Part shown: piece after piece, positions 9,950 through 21,387 of the stretch
Numbering within the stretch: position 1 is the stretch's first letter
How the letters are laid out: each line of letters starts with the position of its first letter
From: Catellatospora sichuanensis
GTDB taxonomy: Bacteria > Actinomycetota > Actinomycetes > Mycobacteriales > Micromonosporaceae
Assembly (NCBI RefSeq): GCF_007483665.1
Contig: NZ_ML660192.1
Span: forward strand, 8,660-72,659
Reading direction: 5' to 3'
Length of the DNA stretch: 64,000 nucleotides
Made by a program: the position numbers and the translations under genes
Notes under the pieces: model-generated
Databases searched by the model: none
What the model saw: only the letters and a program-made list of their open reading frames with translations
Told to the model about the DNA's origin: nothing

Positions 9950-10285
9950 TTGGCTTCTGCCGAGGAGAGGAAGCGCGTTGGGCGGCGTGGCAAGCCATGG
10001 CGCGAGTCGGCCTCGACGGCGGCCGCCGCGGACCTGGCGCAACGCCAGTTCGGCGCACCCGCTCCGGACCGGTTGTGGGTCGCTGACCTCGGCGACCTGC
10101 GTACCTGGAAGGACTTCCTCTACGTGGCCGTCGTCGTCGACGTGCACTCCGGGGGTCAACGGCTGGGCCTTGGTCGATCACCTGCGCACCGAACTGGTCC
10201 TCGACGCGGTCGGCATGGCCGACCAGCAGCGCAGACCGGCCCGCGGCCAGGTAATCCACCACTCCGACAGTGAGTATGGAATGTG
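9950..10285 (+). pseudogene. IS3-family transposase (OrfB) remnant
   Basis: The plus-strand frame from 9950 reads LAQRQFGAPAPDRLWVADL, then FLYVAVVVDVHS, the start of the rve integrase core (first catalytic Asp) of actinomycete IS3 transposases. At about 10150 the frame shifts and homology continues with GWALVDHLRTELVLDAVGM and GQVIHHSD, the second Asp region. It stops soon after, without the catalytic Glu. Truncated at both ends and frameshifted, so inactive. No inverted repeats located. Confidence 0.8.
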
Positions 10286-11262
10286 CCGGATGCTCCCGGA
10301 CGACTTAACCCACACGACGACGGACGTACCGGGATGAGTATGGTGCCGGGATGTTCCTGAGCCTCCTACCACCACTCTGATCGACGATCTACTGTCCTTC
10401 CCCGCGATTTGTCGGTCGTTCGGGAGCATTCCGGGTGAGACGCCTTCGCCTCGCCGACGGTATGACCTTAGGAGAGCCTGGCCAAGCCGTCCCACCACGG
10501 TCTTGTTCGCCAGCTTCGGCGAGCGGCGCGCCCACCCCGCGCCCGCGAAGACCCGAAGGACCCTGGCACGGCCGGCATCGCGTCCGAGTCCCGAGTCGTC
10601 ATCTGCGGCGTGGACACACAAGGACCTCCACGTCCCCACGACGCTCACGTGGCGGTGCTCCAGCTCGGCCGGGCCTGGCGGCACCTCACCTTGGGCCCTG
10701 GCCGGGGCCCAAGGTTCGTGGCTCATGCGTCACAGGCCTGCCGAATACCCCGGTCCGATACGCCGATGCCGGCACGCCGAGAGTCGCCGTAGTCCAAGGC
10801 GATGCGAGGACGGCATCGCCCGACCGGACCCGGGTGCAGCGCGGCAACCTGACCGGAGGCGTCGCGCGGCCGGTCCGGCGGATCGGGTCGTGTGGAGCCG
10901 TGAAACCATCCGCTCCAGCACCGTGGGCTTGGCCGTGGCTGCGCGTGTAGTGCAAAGCGCGAGGAGCCAGGCGTCGAGGAGCATGCTGTCGAGGTCGACG
11001 CGGAACATGCCGCCGGCCCGTGAGCGCTCGGGCGCGCAGGCATGACGGCGGTGTGGGACGAGCGGCAGGCAGGTGGGCACGACTGCCCAGTTTTCGAGCA
11101 TGGCAGTACACCGGTTTCCAGTGAGAAGTCCGCAGCAGGAAGGTGCGCGGCGCACAGGTGCGACGCGCGACAGGTTCAGCGCTCGGTCGGTCTCACAGCG
11201 TGTACAACGGCCGGTCCTTGGCTAGGCGGCTTGGCTGGGCAGCAGGCTAGCAGCGGGTGGCG
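10286..11262. other. Region of decayed sequence without intact genes
   Basis: Several open frames exist on both strands but none has recognisable domains, a ribosome site or typical codon pattern. Apart from the IS110-like scrap at 10578-10720, I see only a short minus-strand coding-like stretch near 10930-11010 (FRVDLDSMLLDAWLLAL). This appears to be insertion-sequence debris between the IS3 relic and the ATP-grasp gene. Confidence 0.5.
10578..10720 (+). pseudogene. Possible IS110-family transposase start remnant
   Basis: If one missing base is supplied at about 10616, the plus strand reads VVICGVDTHKDLHV. This is the typical DEDD-domain opening of IS110-type transposases, in which the first acidic residue lies in GxDxHKDxH. 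No further homology can be followed. The call rests on one short motif. Confidence 0.35.
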
Positions 11263-12123
11263 TCAGCGGATACGTGTTTTCGCGATCTGGATCAGCGACG
11301 TCTTCATGGCCTGCACGAATCGGTCCCGAACCGCGGGACTGATCCGGTCGAGTGACAGGTACGGGTTGAGGTCTTCCAGTTCGACCAGGAGCAGGGCTCC
11401 GTCCTGGGTGCGGCAGGCGTCGACGCGCTGGATGCCGTGGCGGACGTCGTTCCAGTCGACGAAGCGCTGCGCGAAGGCCAGGTCGGCGTCGGTGGGCTCG
11501 TAGGGTTCGAGGACCCACCGCTGATCGGGGTCCGGCGCGTACAGCGCGTACTGGAATTCGCGGCCGACGAAGTAGAACGACACCTCGTACAGGAAGTCGA
11601 TGCGCGGCTGTACCAGCAGGTCCGTGTAGTCGAGCCGGTCGAGGTCCGCGCGTGGCACGAAGGTCAGCCCGACGGAGTCCGCCCCGAACTTCGGTTTGGC
11701 CACGTACACGTCGGTGTCGGGCAGGCGGTCGAGGTCCGTGATCCGGTCGATGGTGGAAATCACCGGGTAGCCGGCCGCGAACAGGTCGAGTAGGTACTGC
11801 TTGCCTGCCATGTCGCCCTTGCCGGTGAGCTCGGTGAACACGGGGATGCCGGCGTCGGTGGCTGCGGCCCGGAACGCCTCGTGCTGAGCGCGGTAGTACA
11901 GGACCGGGCCGCTGTTGCGCACGGCGACGACGTCGAAGCCGTCCATCAGGGCCTGGGCGTCAAGGGGATGGCAGACCGCCAGATCGAAGTACTTCCGCAG
12001 CTGGGAGGTGAGGTAGATGTCCTCGTCGCAGTATCGGCGGCCGCGGGCCTGGTAGGCCAGGTCGCTGACGTACAGGACCCGGAGCCGAGTAGACGTCACC
12101 GGCATCTCCTCACGCTCGAACAT
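11263..12123 (-). CDS. ATP-grasp-fold enzyme, substrate unknown
   Basis: About 286 residues (280 if the internal ATG at MPVTSTRLRV is used). The middle contains the ATP-grasp pattern: VYVAKPKFGADSVGL (lysine and glycine-rich loop), LVQPRID (adenine-binding hinge), then LLLVELEDLNPYLSLD, with the acidic and Asn residues that bind Mg2+ in the glutathione-synthetase/RimK group. These enzymes join a carboxylate to an amine using ATP. The N-terminal pre-ATP-grasp segment begins LRVLYVSDLAYQARGRRYCDED. It stands alone between IS debris and a terminator, so no pathway can be inferred from neighbours. Confidence 0.75.
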   Translation of the reverse strand: MFEREEMPVTSTRLRVLYVSDLAYQARGRRYCDEDIYLTSQLRKYFDLAVCHPLDAQALMDGFDVVAVRNSGPVLYYRAQHEAFRAAATDAGIPVFTELTGKGDMAGKQYLLDLFAAGYPVISTIDRITDLDRLPDTDVYVAKPKFGADSVGLTFVPRADLDRLDYTDLLVQPRIDFLYEVSFYFVGREFQYALYAPDPDQRWVLEPYEPTDADLAFAQRFVDWNDVRHGIQRVDACRTQDGALLLVELEDLNPYLSLDRISPAVRDRFVQAMKTSLIQIAKTRIR

Positions 12124-12234
12124 TCCGCCACGGGTGTGATCATCACACGAGTGCGGAGCGTCGAGGCCACCGACCGGAGGTCGCAGCTTTCACCATCGCC
12201 ATCCTGGCCCGCCTCCAGCCCATGTGCGGGCGGA

Positions 12235-12263
12235 GCGCGGAGGACCTGAGCGGTCCTCCGCGC
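12235..12263 (-). terminator. Hairpin terminator after the ThuA/dehydrogenase gene
   Basis: Perfect 12-bp inverted repeat GCGCGGAGGACC / GGTCCTCCGCGC with a 5-base loop, 25 bases past the stop of the large secreted protein. Confidence 0.7.
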
Positions 12264-12287
12264 CCGGCGATGTGCCGGCCTAAACGG

Positions 12288-16169
<3,882 letters not shown>

Positions 16170-16900
16170 GATCGGTTGGCACCTCTTCCGTGGAAGAACG
16201 TTGAAGACGTGCGCCGATCACGTCTGGACGGCCAGCTGTGGCCGCACCATGGCACGGTGGGCTTCAGACTGGGTTATAACTCGATGGGTAGCGCGGGTAT
16301 CGCCCGACATTGCGAGTGTCGAACGATCGCACTCTTGTCATGTGGTGGCACTGGCTTCGAGGCTGTGTCGACATCGGACGCCCGGAGGTCTCGCCGAGGT
16401 CGAGAGGTGCTGCAAGCCCGTAGCCGCAACCGCACTGCTTGTCGTGAGCAGCTCTTGAGCGAGCCACGATCGAAGGGCCTGCGCCTCACCTCCTCCCCGC
16501 TGGGGTGCAACGGGAGAGCGCTCTCCGGTCGGGTGTGGACAGTAAAACAGACTGCGCCGCCGTTGTGAAGACTCACAACGTGCCGACCGTCCGGTGCTCC
16601 GACCGAGCTGGAGACGACAGTTCCCGCTCGCCCGTCGCTGGCGCTTGGCTGTAGGACAACAGAACAGGCCAGAGCCGGGTATCCGCTCGATCCGCACGTC
16701 TCACGGAGGAAGACCCGCCTGCTCAGTGCGGCGACGCTCACCCCTGGGCGTGGGCTCCTGCTCTGTCTCGGCCAGGTTCGCCTGCGCAGCGAGCTGGAAC
16801 GCCGCGAACACCAGTCGTGCCCCGCTGACGCCCTACGACTGGCTCACGGATGTGGTGTTGGGGTGTACTCCAGCCGGACACCCGAGGCTACGGGCCGAAA
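16170..16900. other. Intergenic region, no supportable gene
   Basis: Upstream region of the minus-strand secreted protein gene. Overlapping open frames on both strands lack domain signatures and ribosome sites. A minus-strand stretch at about 16715-16830 reads like a protein tail (LVFAAFQLAAQANLAETEQEP) ending in a stop, probably a remnant linked to the decayed repeat gene just beyond it. Confidence 0.45.
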
Positions 16901-16901
16901 T

Positions 16902-17130
16902 CTAATCCGGTCGCGACTCACCAGACCCTGTGAACCCCAACCTCCGCATCCAGCCAGCGCTAGCGGTGTCCCCGGTCTTCTCGCGCATCCAGGCCAGGGT
17001 GAGTCGTACGCGGGCATCGCCGCCGCGATTGGCTGCCTGCAAAACTGCGGCCTCGGCGCCAGCAGTCTCCCCGGCTTCCCTCCTCATCCCGGCCAGGTTG
17101 TACAGCGCGGAGGGGGGTCCCGATCGGCAG
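16902..17130 (-). pseudogene. Remnant of a tetratricopeptide/Sel1-like repeat gene
   Basis: The minus strand reads SALYNLAGMRREAGETAGAE, then AAVLQAANRGGDAR, then LTLAWMREKTGDTASA, then a stop. This is the pattern of actinomycete repeat proteins built from LARLREEAGDTAGAE-type helices followed by a glycine-rich turn. Only about two repeats survive, with no start and no upstream coding. The neighbouring DNA shows nothing further. Confidence 0.5.
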
Positions 17131-17368
17131 CCAGCGCACGCTGGTCCCTACGCCCGGCTTGGCGCCTGCGCCGCGGGAGTTCCGCCGGATCGGTCAACGC
17201 CGCCGAGCAGGCGAAGTAGGCCGCTGGTCGCCTCGCCGGCCGAGCACCGGCCGTCACGGCCTACGTCAACTGCTGACGGATAAGGCTGGTGATGGCGGCG
17301 CCTGGGCCGTGGTCACCGGCCATCCTCTGCTCCCGATGACCCGCCGTCCTCGGTCTCCCGGGCCGGGC

Positions 17369-19267
17369 TCAGTCGGCCGGCGGCAGGGCGTAGGCGGCGT
17401 AGCCGTGTTCGACGAGCACCCAGCCGGTCGGCAGGTGATGCCTGCAGACCTGCATGTCGCCCGTGCAGACGATCGCGTCGACCGAATGGGGGTCGGCGGG
17501 CGGTCGACTGGCGAAGACCGACTGCAGGGGGACGAACACGCGCCCTCGCAGCAGCACCCACCACGGGTATTCCCAGTTGTCGTTCTGCTGCACCAGCCCG
17601 ATTCGCCGGGCCCCGGACGCCTCGATCGCCGCGCTGACGGCCACGAAGTCGTCCTTCCACTGCGGCCGGCGCAGGAAGCGGGTGTCGAGCGCGTCGGTAG
17701 CGGACACCGCGCCGGTGCCGACCAGCCGGCGCGGGAAGCCGTACCCGATGGTCAGGGTCGCCGAGAGGGCAACCACGGCGAGGCCGGCTATCACGACGCG
17801 GCCGGACAACCGGTGCTTTCGGGCCAGTACCTGGTCGAGCCACAGCCCGATCAGCGGGGCAGCCAGAATCAGGGTGAACAGGATCAGCCGGTTGCCCCAC
17901 GGCTGCCACTTCACGATCGACACATAGAGCAGCAAGGCCAGTGCGACCGCGCCGACGTAACCGCGCAGCAGCTGCGGCCGGTCGGTGAAGCGCCTCGGCC
18001 GGACGAGGCAGAACCCGGCGGCGAGCAGCGCCAGCGTCCCCTGCAGCGGCGCAGCGACCCGGTCCTCGTCGGGGTACCAGGCCGGCACCGGGAAGGTGGT
18101 CCGCCCGAAGGTGATCTCCCGGGCGTTCGCGTCGACGCCGAGCGCTGCAGCGATACCGTTGATCGTCGTGGCGCCGGCCCGGTTCAGCGCGCCGAGCGGG
18201 GTGTCCAATGCGGTGTGCCCGATCCGCAGCGCGTTGACCCCGATCGACGCCGGGTCGTGCTGCTGCATCGTGATCGAGTCATGCAGGTGCGGGGCGCCCA
18301 GCACGGTGCCGAACTCGTGGTAGGTCCGGGCCAGGAACGGCCCCACCAGCAGCGCCGCCACGGCCAGCACGCCTAGCGAGGCTGCGAGCACCTGCCCGGC
18401 CCCGCCGACCGACCGGTGCGCGCGCAGCTGGCCGACACCCCAGAGCAGCAGCAGCACGCCGGCCGCCAGCATCCCGGTCGCCTTGGTCACCGCGGCCAGT
18501 CCGGCGGCGGCCCCGAGCCAGCCGACCATCGCGAGATTCACCCGTGTACGGACTCCGTCGAGCACCAGCGTCACCAGGCAGGCCACCCAGCCGGCGACGA
18601 TCAGGTCCACCTGGGTGCTGGTCGCCTGCAGCACCACCATCGGCGTGGTCGCCACAGCGAACGCCGTGAGCAGCTGTGCCCGGCCGGAGCCGCCGAACTG
18701 CGCGCAGATCCGCGAACCGACCAGCACACACAGCACGCCCATCGCCCACTGCACCAGGTTGTACAGCGCATCGGAGCCGGTCAGCAGACGCAGATGAGCC
18801 AGGAGGAACTCCCCGCCGGGTGCCAGCGTCACCTGCCGGTGGATGGCGGTGGCGAAGAAGTTCACGTCCTCGGCCGCGACCCAGTGCTCGATCCGGCTCA
18901 GGTGATAGGTCTGCGAGTCGAAGTTGTTCGGCTCGGCCAGCAGCGCGACCGCCAGCTCGGCCAGGATCAGCCCACCGGTCACCACCACCATCAGCCGCTG
19001 CACCCGGTCGGCCGCCGCCCAGCCGCTGCGCAGCCGCGCCAGGCCTGCTCTCCCGACCGGCTCCCGCCAGCCGGGTCGGCGAATCAGCATCACCGTCATG
19101 ATCACTAGCACCAGGGCCCAGCAGGCCGCGATCGTCGGGCCGTTCAGCGCGCCCAGTGCGCCGGCCGCCTCCACGACGACGACCGCGAAAGCACCGGTCC
19201 CGACGGCGAAACGCACCACCCGCAACCGGTGCGGTGCCACTACCGGACCATTCATCGCAGAAGTCAA
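17369..19267 (-). CDS. GT-C fold membrane glycosyltransferase (family 39-like)
   Basis: 632 residues from a TTG start, or 628 from the internal ATG at MNGPVV. Many hydrophobic segments, I estimate ten to twelve. The loop after the second or third segment contains NNFDSQTYHLSRIEHW, the acidic-loop motif of actinomycete dolichyl-phosphate-mannose mannosyltransferase-like proteins. Such enzymes move a sugar from a polyprenyl-phosphate donor to an acceptor on the outer face of the membrane. The C-terminal ~100 residues form a soluble extracellular part. It stands alone on the minus strand. Substrate cannot be told from the sequence. Confidence 0.82.
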   Translation of the reverse strand: MTSAMNGPVVAPHRLRVVRFAVGTGAFAVVVVEAAGALGALNGPTIAACWALVLVIMTVMLIRRPGWREPVGRAGLARLRSGWAAADRVQRLMVVVTGGLILAELAVALLAEPNNFDSQTYHLSRIEHWVAAEDVNFFATAIHRQVTLAPGGEFLLAHLRLLTGSDALYNLVQWAMGVLCVLVGSRICAQFGGSGRAQLLTAFAVATTPMVVLQATSTQVDLIVAGWVACLVTLVLDGVRTRVNLAMVGWLGAAAGLAAVTKATGMLAAGVLLLLWGVGQLRAHRSVGGAGQVLAASLGVLAVAALLVGPFLARTYHEFGTVLGAPHLHDSITMQQHDPASIGVNALRIGHTALDTPLGALNRAGATTINGIAAALGVDANAREITFGRTTFPVPAWYPDEDRVAAPLQGTLALLAAGFCLVRPRRFTDRPQLLRGYVGAVALALLLYVSIVKWQPWGNRLILFTLILAAPLIGLWLDQVLARKHRLSGRVVIAGLAVVALSATLTIGYGFPRRLVGTGAVSATDALDTRFLRRPQWKDDFVAVSAAIEASGARRIGLVQQNDNWEYPWWVLLRGRVFVPLQSVFASRPPADPHSVDAIVCTGDMQVCRHHLPTGWVLVEHGYAAYALPPAD

Positions 19268-19531
19268 GCACGTGATCGACCGAAATGAATCCCCCGAACC
19301 GACTCTTCGGCCACGGAACGAGGGCTATATCCATCGATCGGATATGGTTCGAGCTGGTGGGCGATACTGAGGTCATTTCCACCTGACGGTGGTGGATGTC
19401 TCGGATTGATCAACCGGCCGCGAGGATACCGAGGATGAAGCGAAGCTCCTCCTGCCCGGCAGTCGCTGCGCCCCCGTAGCCGATCCGGTCCAGCCGGCGC
19501 AGCCATCGGCCCGGCGCCCGCGCGGGGCCAC
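19268..19531. other. Intergenic region
   Basis: Holds the upstream region of the GT-C gene, including an A/T-rich stretch near 19320-19375 where its promoter probably lies. No gene seen. Confidence 0.4.
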
Positions 19532-19800
19532 ATGGTCGCCGTGGTCGAGTTCCACGAGCACGGCCGCGTGCCGCTCAACTGCACCGCCGGCCGCCTCGAC
19601 CCGCTGGAGAACGCGCACGCTGTGCCCAGCGCGCACACCCGGCCCTGGCCGGTGGTCCGGTGAGCGTCGAAGCGATCGCGTGGGCGCTCAACGCCGTACC
19701 CATCGAGTCACCGAACCTGTTGCCACGCTCGTCGGTCTTGCCAACCACGCCGACGCCGCCGGCCGCTGGGCCGCATTGGTATACCGGACCCGACGGTGCG
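19532..19800 (+). pseudogene. Decayed replication-type HTH gene with upstream small ORF
   Basis: A 43-codon frame (19532-19663, starts MVAVVEFHEHGRVPL) ends in GTGA, overlapping a GTG start at 19660 that reads VSVEAIAWALNAVPIE. In the next frame it continues with TLVGLANHADAAGRWAALV. This matches the opening of helix-turn-helix proteins found beside prim-pol/Rep genes of actinomycete integrative elements (MSxEAIxWAL, then VLVGLANHADPDG). The HTH itself is missing and the frame is broken, so it is a relic of an integrative element. Confidence 0.5.
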
Positions 19801-19910
19801 CAGCACACCTCTCGGATGGGCGTCCTCGACGCAAGTTCATCATCAGCGAGGGGCCGTCCGAGCCCGGCAGATCCGCCAGGCTGGATCGGCAGTACTCGCA
19901 GACGGGATGG

Positions 19911-20459
19911 CTAAATGCGTTTGCGCAGGGCGGTGCCGAGTAGGGTTGCCGTGCCCTGGTCGGCGGCTTGGTTCGCGCCGCTGCGGACCGCCAGGATCAT
20001 GCCGTATCGGTCAGTGGTGAATCCGACGGAGGCACCGCCCCTGGAGGTATGGCCGATGCCGAGGACTCCGGCGAAAGCGGTGCCCTTGTCACCGAGGGCG
20101 GGCACGGTGCCAAGTTTGTTCAGCTTGCCGATGTAGTCTTCTTGCAGGTCGGCGGCGGGCAGGACGGACAACCGGATCGTGGTGTTGCCGGTGCCTTCCC
20201 ACACGCATTCGCTGAAGCCCGCGCCGTAGCTTTTGGATTTTCCGGCGGCTGCGGTGCCGAGGGTCTTGCTGACTTCGGCGTCGGTCAGCAGCGTGCACGG
20301 GTCGGTGAGGTCGCTGGTGGTGCTTTGGGCGGCCGGCGCGGAGGAGGCCACGGTCGACGGGGCTGCTTCGGGTGAGGTGCGTGAGCTGGGGTCGCTTGCC
20401 CCGCAGGCACCCGAAAGGGCTGTGGCGAAGACCGCGATGGCTAGTGGCAAGGGGCGCAT
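19911..20459 (-). CDS. DUF3558-type secreted lipoprotein
   Basis: 182 residues. The ATG at 20459 has AAAGGA eight bases upstream and gives an N-terminal hydrophobic segment ending LSGACGASD, a lipobox-like cysteine that deviates from the LxGC norm. A Ser/Thr/Ala-rich linker follows, then DPCTLLTDAEVSKTLG and SECVWEGTG, the two conserved segments of DUF3558, with the Cys pair. Function unknown; members are exported lipoproteins. Lies 70 bases after an LPXTG gene on the same strand, so the two may be co-transcribed. Confidence 0.85.
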   Translation of the reverse strand: MRPLPLAIAVFATALSGACGASDPSSRTSPEAAPSTVASSAPAAQSTTSDLTDPCTLLTDAEVSKTLGTAAAGKSKSYGAGFSECVWEGTGNTTIRLSVLPAADLQEDYIGKLNKLGTVPALGDKGTAFAGVLGIGHTSRGGASVGFTTDRYGMILAVRSGANQAADQGTATLLGTALRKRI

Positions 20460-20529
20460 ACCGATGGTCCTTTCATTATTTTGTGGTCTTGGCAGACCTG
20501 AAGGTGTGGTTGATACGCCCTGCCTGCGT

Positions 20530-21303
20530 TCACCCGTTCTGCAATGGGCGACGACGGCGAGACACCAGCAGGAAGACCACACCGGCGGCGACCAGGAGCG
20601 CTCCCGCGCCCCACACCGGGCCCGCCGCTGTGCCGGTGACGGGCAGGGTGCCGCCGGGCGGGCTTGCCGAAGCAGCCGGGGTGGGGGTGCGGGTGGAGCA
20701 GGCTGCCGGCTTGTCATAGGCGCCGACGATCCAGGTCAGCCATCCACCGCCGGCGCCAGGCCCGCGGACGTAGAAGGGCGTGCCATCGGCCAGACTGAAC
20801 GTAAGCGTGTGGCTGCCTACCCCGATCGGGGCGAGGTCTTGGGGCACGGGCGACCCTGCCAGCAGCTGGACGCCGGCGACCGCGGTGGTACCGGTGTTGG
20901 TGAAGCTGAGCTGAAGCCCGGTGCAGTCGCTGGACGCGACCACGCTCAGCCGCGGAGCGCTATCGCAGCCCTCAGGTGCCTCGTGCACGAACGAGCGTGG
21001 GGGCAATCCTTCGCGGCGGATCTCGAAGACATCGCCGTCGATCGCACCATACTCGCGATCGCCTCGCGAAGGCATGCGGAACTGCTCGACGAGCACGCTG
21101 CCCCGCAGCACCGTGGTGGCCCAGTCCTCGGTGTCGCCGATGGTTCCGGTGTCCCAGGTGAGCGAGACCGATCCGCACAGGTTCACGAAGCTCAGCTCCG
21201 GGGGGTCAGCCGACGCCGGTGCGGCAGATCCCACGACGGCTGCGGCGACGACGAGCGCAGCGATGACTGCGGATGCCACGTTGCGGGAAATGGCCATGCT
21301 CAT
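20530..21303 (-). CDS. LPXTG-type cell-wall-anchored protein
   Basis: 257 residues. Signal peptide with cleavage near PASA-DPP (about 33). Beta-rich body with two or more Cys. Proline/threonine-rich linker, then the sortase signal LPVTG, a hydrophobic stretch (AGALLVAAGVVFLLV) and a basic tail RRRRP. A class-E or class-A-like sortase would join it to peptidoglycan. GAGAGG lies 11 bases before the ATG at 21303. The body domain is not recognised. Confidence 0.88.
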   Translation of the reverse strand: MSMAISRNVASAVIAALVVAAAVVGSAAPASADPPELSFVNLCGSVSLTWDTGTIGDTEDWATTVLRGSVLVEQFRMPSRGDREYGAIDGDVFEIRREGLPPRSFVHEAPEGCDSAPRLSVVASSDCTGLQLSFTNTGTTAVAGVQLLAGSPVPQDLAPIGVGSHTLTFSLADGTPFYVRGPGAGGGWLTWIVGAYDKPAACSTRTPTPAASASPPGGTLPVTGTAAGPVWGAGALLVAAGVVFLLVSRRRRPLQNG

Positions 21304-21387
21304 GAGGGAGGCAGCCTCTCGGAAGTTGCGGAGTGGACCGCATTACCCCAGCACGCCGCCCGCCCGATGGCATGAGCAGTGCGGTAC

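Noticed and set aside
10435-11155. Several 140-180-codon frames on both strands
   Set aside because: No motifs or ribosome sites; only a short IS110-like opening could be recognised, and that needs a frameshift.
17159-18376. Plus-strand open frame of 405 codons
   Set aside because: Antisense to the GT-C glycosyltransferase and without recognisable motifs.
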